Source: a virus
DNA length: 20,497 nt
Virus record (IMG/VR): IMGVR_UViG_3300005841_000092
Span: 1-20,497 of that record
Strand: one strand, 5' to 3'
In this document: positions 20,392 through 20,497 of the stretch, piece after piece
Position numbering within the stretch: position 1 is the first letter of the stretch
Layout: every line of letters begins with the position of its first letter
Made by a program: the position numbers and the translations under genes
Notes under the pieces: model-generated
Database searches by the model: none
Told to the model about the DNA's origin: nothing
What the model saw: the letters and a program-made list of their open reading frames with translations, nothing else

Positions 20392-20461
20392 TCAATTATC
20401 ATTAATTTATATTGCAAATATTTTAGTATAAGTTATGATTTGTTCAATTATCATAATAATT
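20392..20461. promoter_or_regulatory. Pair of matching dyad sites (operator candidates)
   Basis: The 11-mer TCAATTATCAT occurs at 20392-20402 and 20444-20454, exactly 52 bp apart (five helical turns). Each lies in a dyad: AATTA-TCAT-TAATT (20394-20407) and AATTAT-CATA-ATAATT (20446-20461). The second sits at the expected start site of the rightward promoter. This spacing suits a looping or cooperative repressor. Confidence 0.5.
20412..20439 (+). promoter_or_regulatory. Candidate rightward promoter
   Basis: TTGCAA (20412-20417) and TATGAT (20434-20439) are separated by 16 bases; they match the sigma70 consensus at 4 of 6 and 5 of 6. The promoter lies between the two dyad sites and about 33 bases before the ATG at 20472, which has TAGGAG upstream (20461-20466). 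Confidence 0.55.
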
Positions 20462-20471
20462 AGGAGAAAAA

Positions 20472-20497
20472 ATGAACAAATCTATAGCATTAGAAAA
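20472..20497 (+). CDS. 5' end of a rightward gene (partial)
   Basis: An ATG follows TAGGAG by 5 bases and a well-placed promoter; only eight codons (MNKSIALE) lie in the window. It diverges from the leftward operon and is controlled from the same spacer, so a regulator or the first gene of another early unit is likely. Its identity cannot be told. Confidence 0.55.

Overview
The window is part of an AT-rich tailed-phage genome (or a prophage or metagenomic phage contig) with a P22-like, short-tailed virion. The order portal C-terminus, scaffold, P22-type coat protein, gp4-like and gp10-like head-completion proteins, a small protein in the needle-gene slot, a GNAT-fold protein, three ejection-type proteins, then tail fibre matches the P22 late gene order. 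No host gene, integrase or attachment site is visible. AT-rich codon use and clear AGGAG ribosome sites suggest a Gram-negative, probably AT-rich proteobacterial host. That host guess is inference from the P22-type virion and the GH19 endolysin.

Layout. Positions 1-9430 (+) hold the head and ejection genes. They are interrupted between scaffold and coat by a 412-base non-coding stretch carrying a tRNA with anticodon CAU and three 30-bp tandem repeats. Positions 9442-17112 (+) hold the tail and receptor-recognition region: one large fibre with a P22-tailspike-like head-binding N-terminus and a collar-like C-terminus, a 98-aa protein, and then a family of modular paralogues. Four genes share an N-terminal 'head' module. 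All four, plus a fifth gene that is tip only, share a C-terminal 'tip' module (GPWASP/GIWAAP signature). Between the modules lies no stalk, a short stalk, or a long Thr/Asn-rich repeat stalk. A GH19 endolysin, a small membrane protein and a tiny opposite-strand gene sit inside this array. A hairpin terminator at 17121-17149 closes the rightward unit.

Positions 17152-20293 (-) form the opposing operon, read right to left from a perfect-consensus sigma70 promoter (20326-20353): small unknown proteins, a Sak4-like RecA-fold ATPase, a DUF669-like ssDNA-binding protein with an SSB-type acidic tip, then a regulatory spacer with three copies of a TTATMCCCAG motif, a GTA-type holin and an unknown protein. 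A divergent rightward gene starts at 20472 and leaves the window. Its upstream region has a candidate promoter flanked by two matching dyad sites 52 bp apart, which looks like a phage switch region.

Most worth following up: the modular receptor-protein array, an 8-G homopolymer in one paralogue placed where a slip would remove the tip module, a nested out-of-frame ORF with a strong ribosome site just after the coat gene, the tRNA and repeats ahead of the coat gene, and the two candidate operator systems on the early side.
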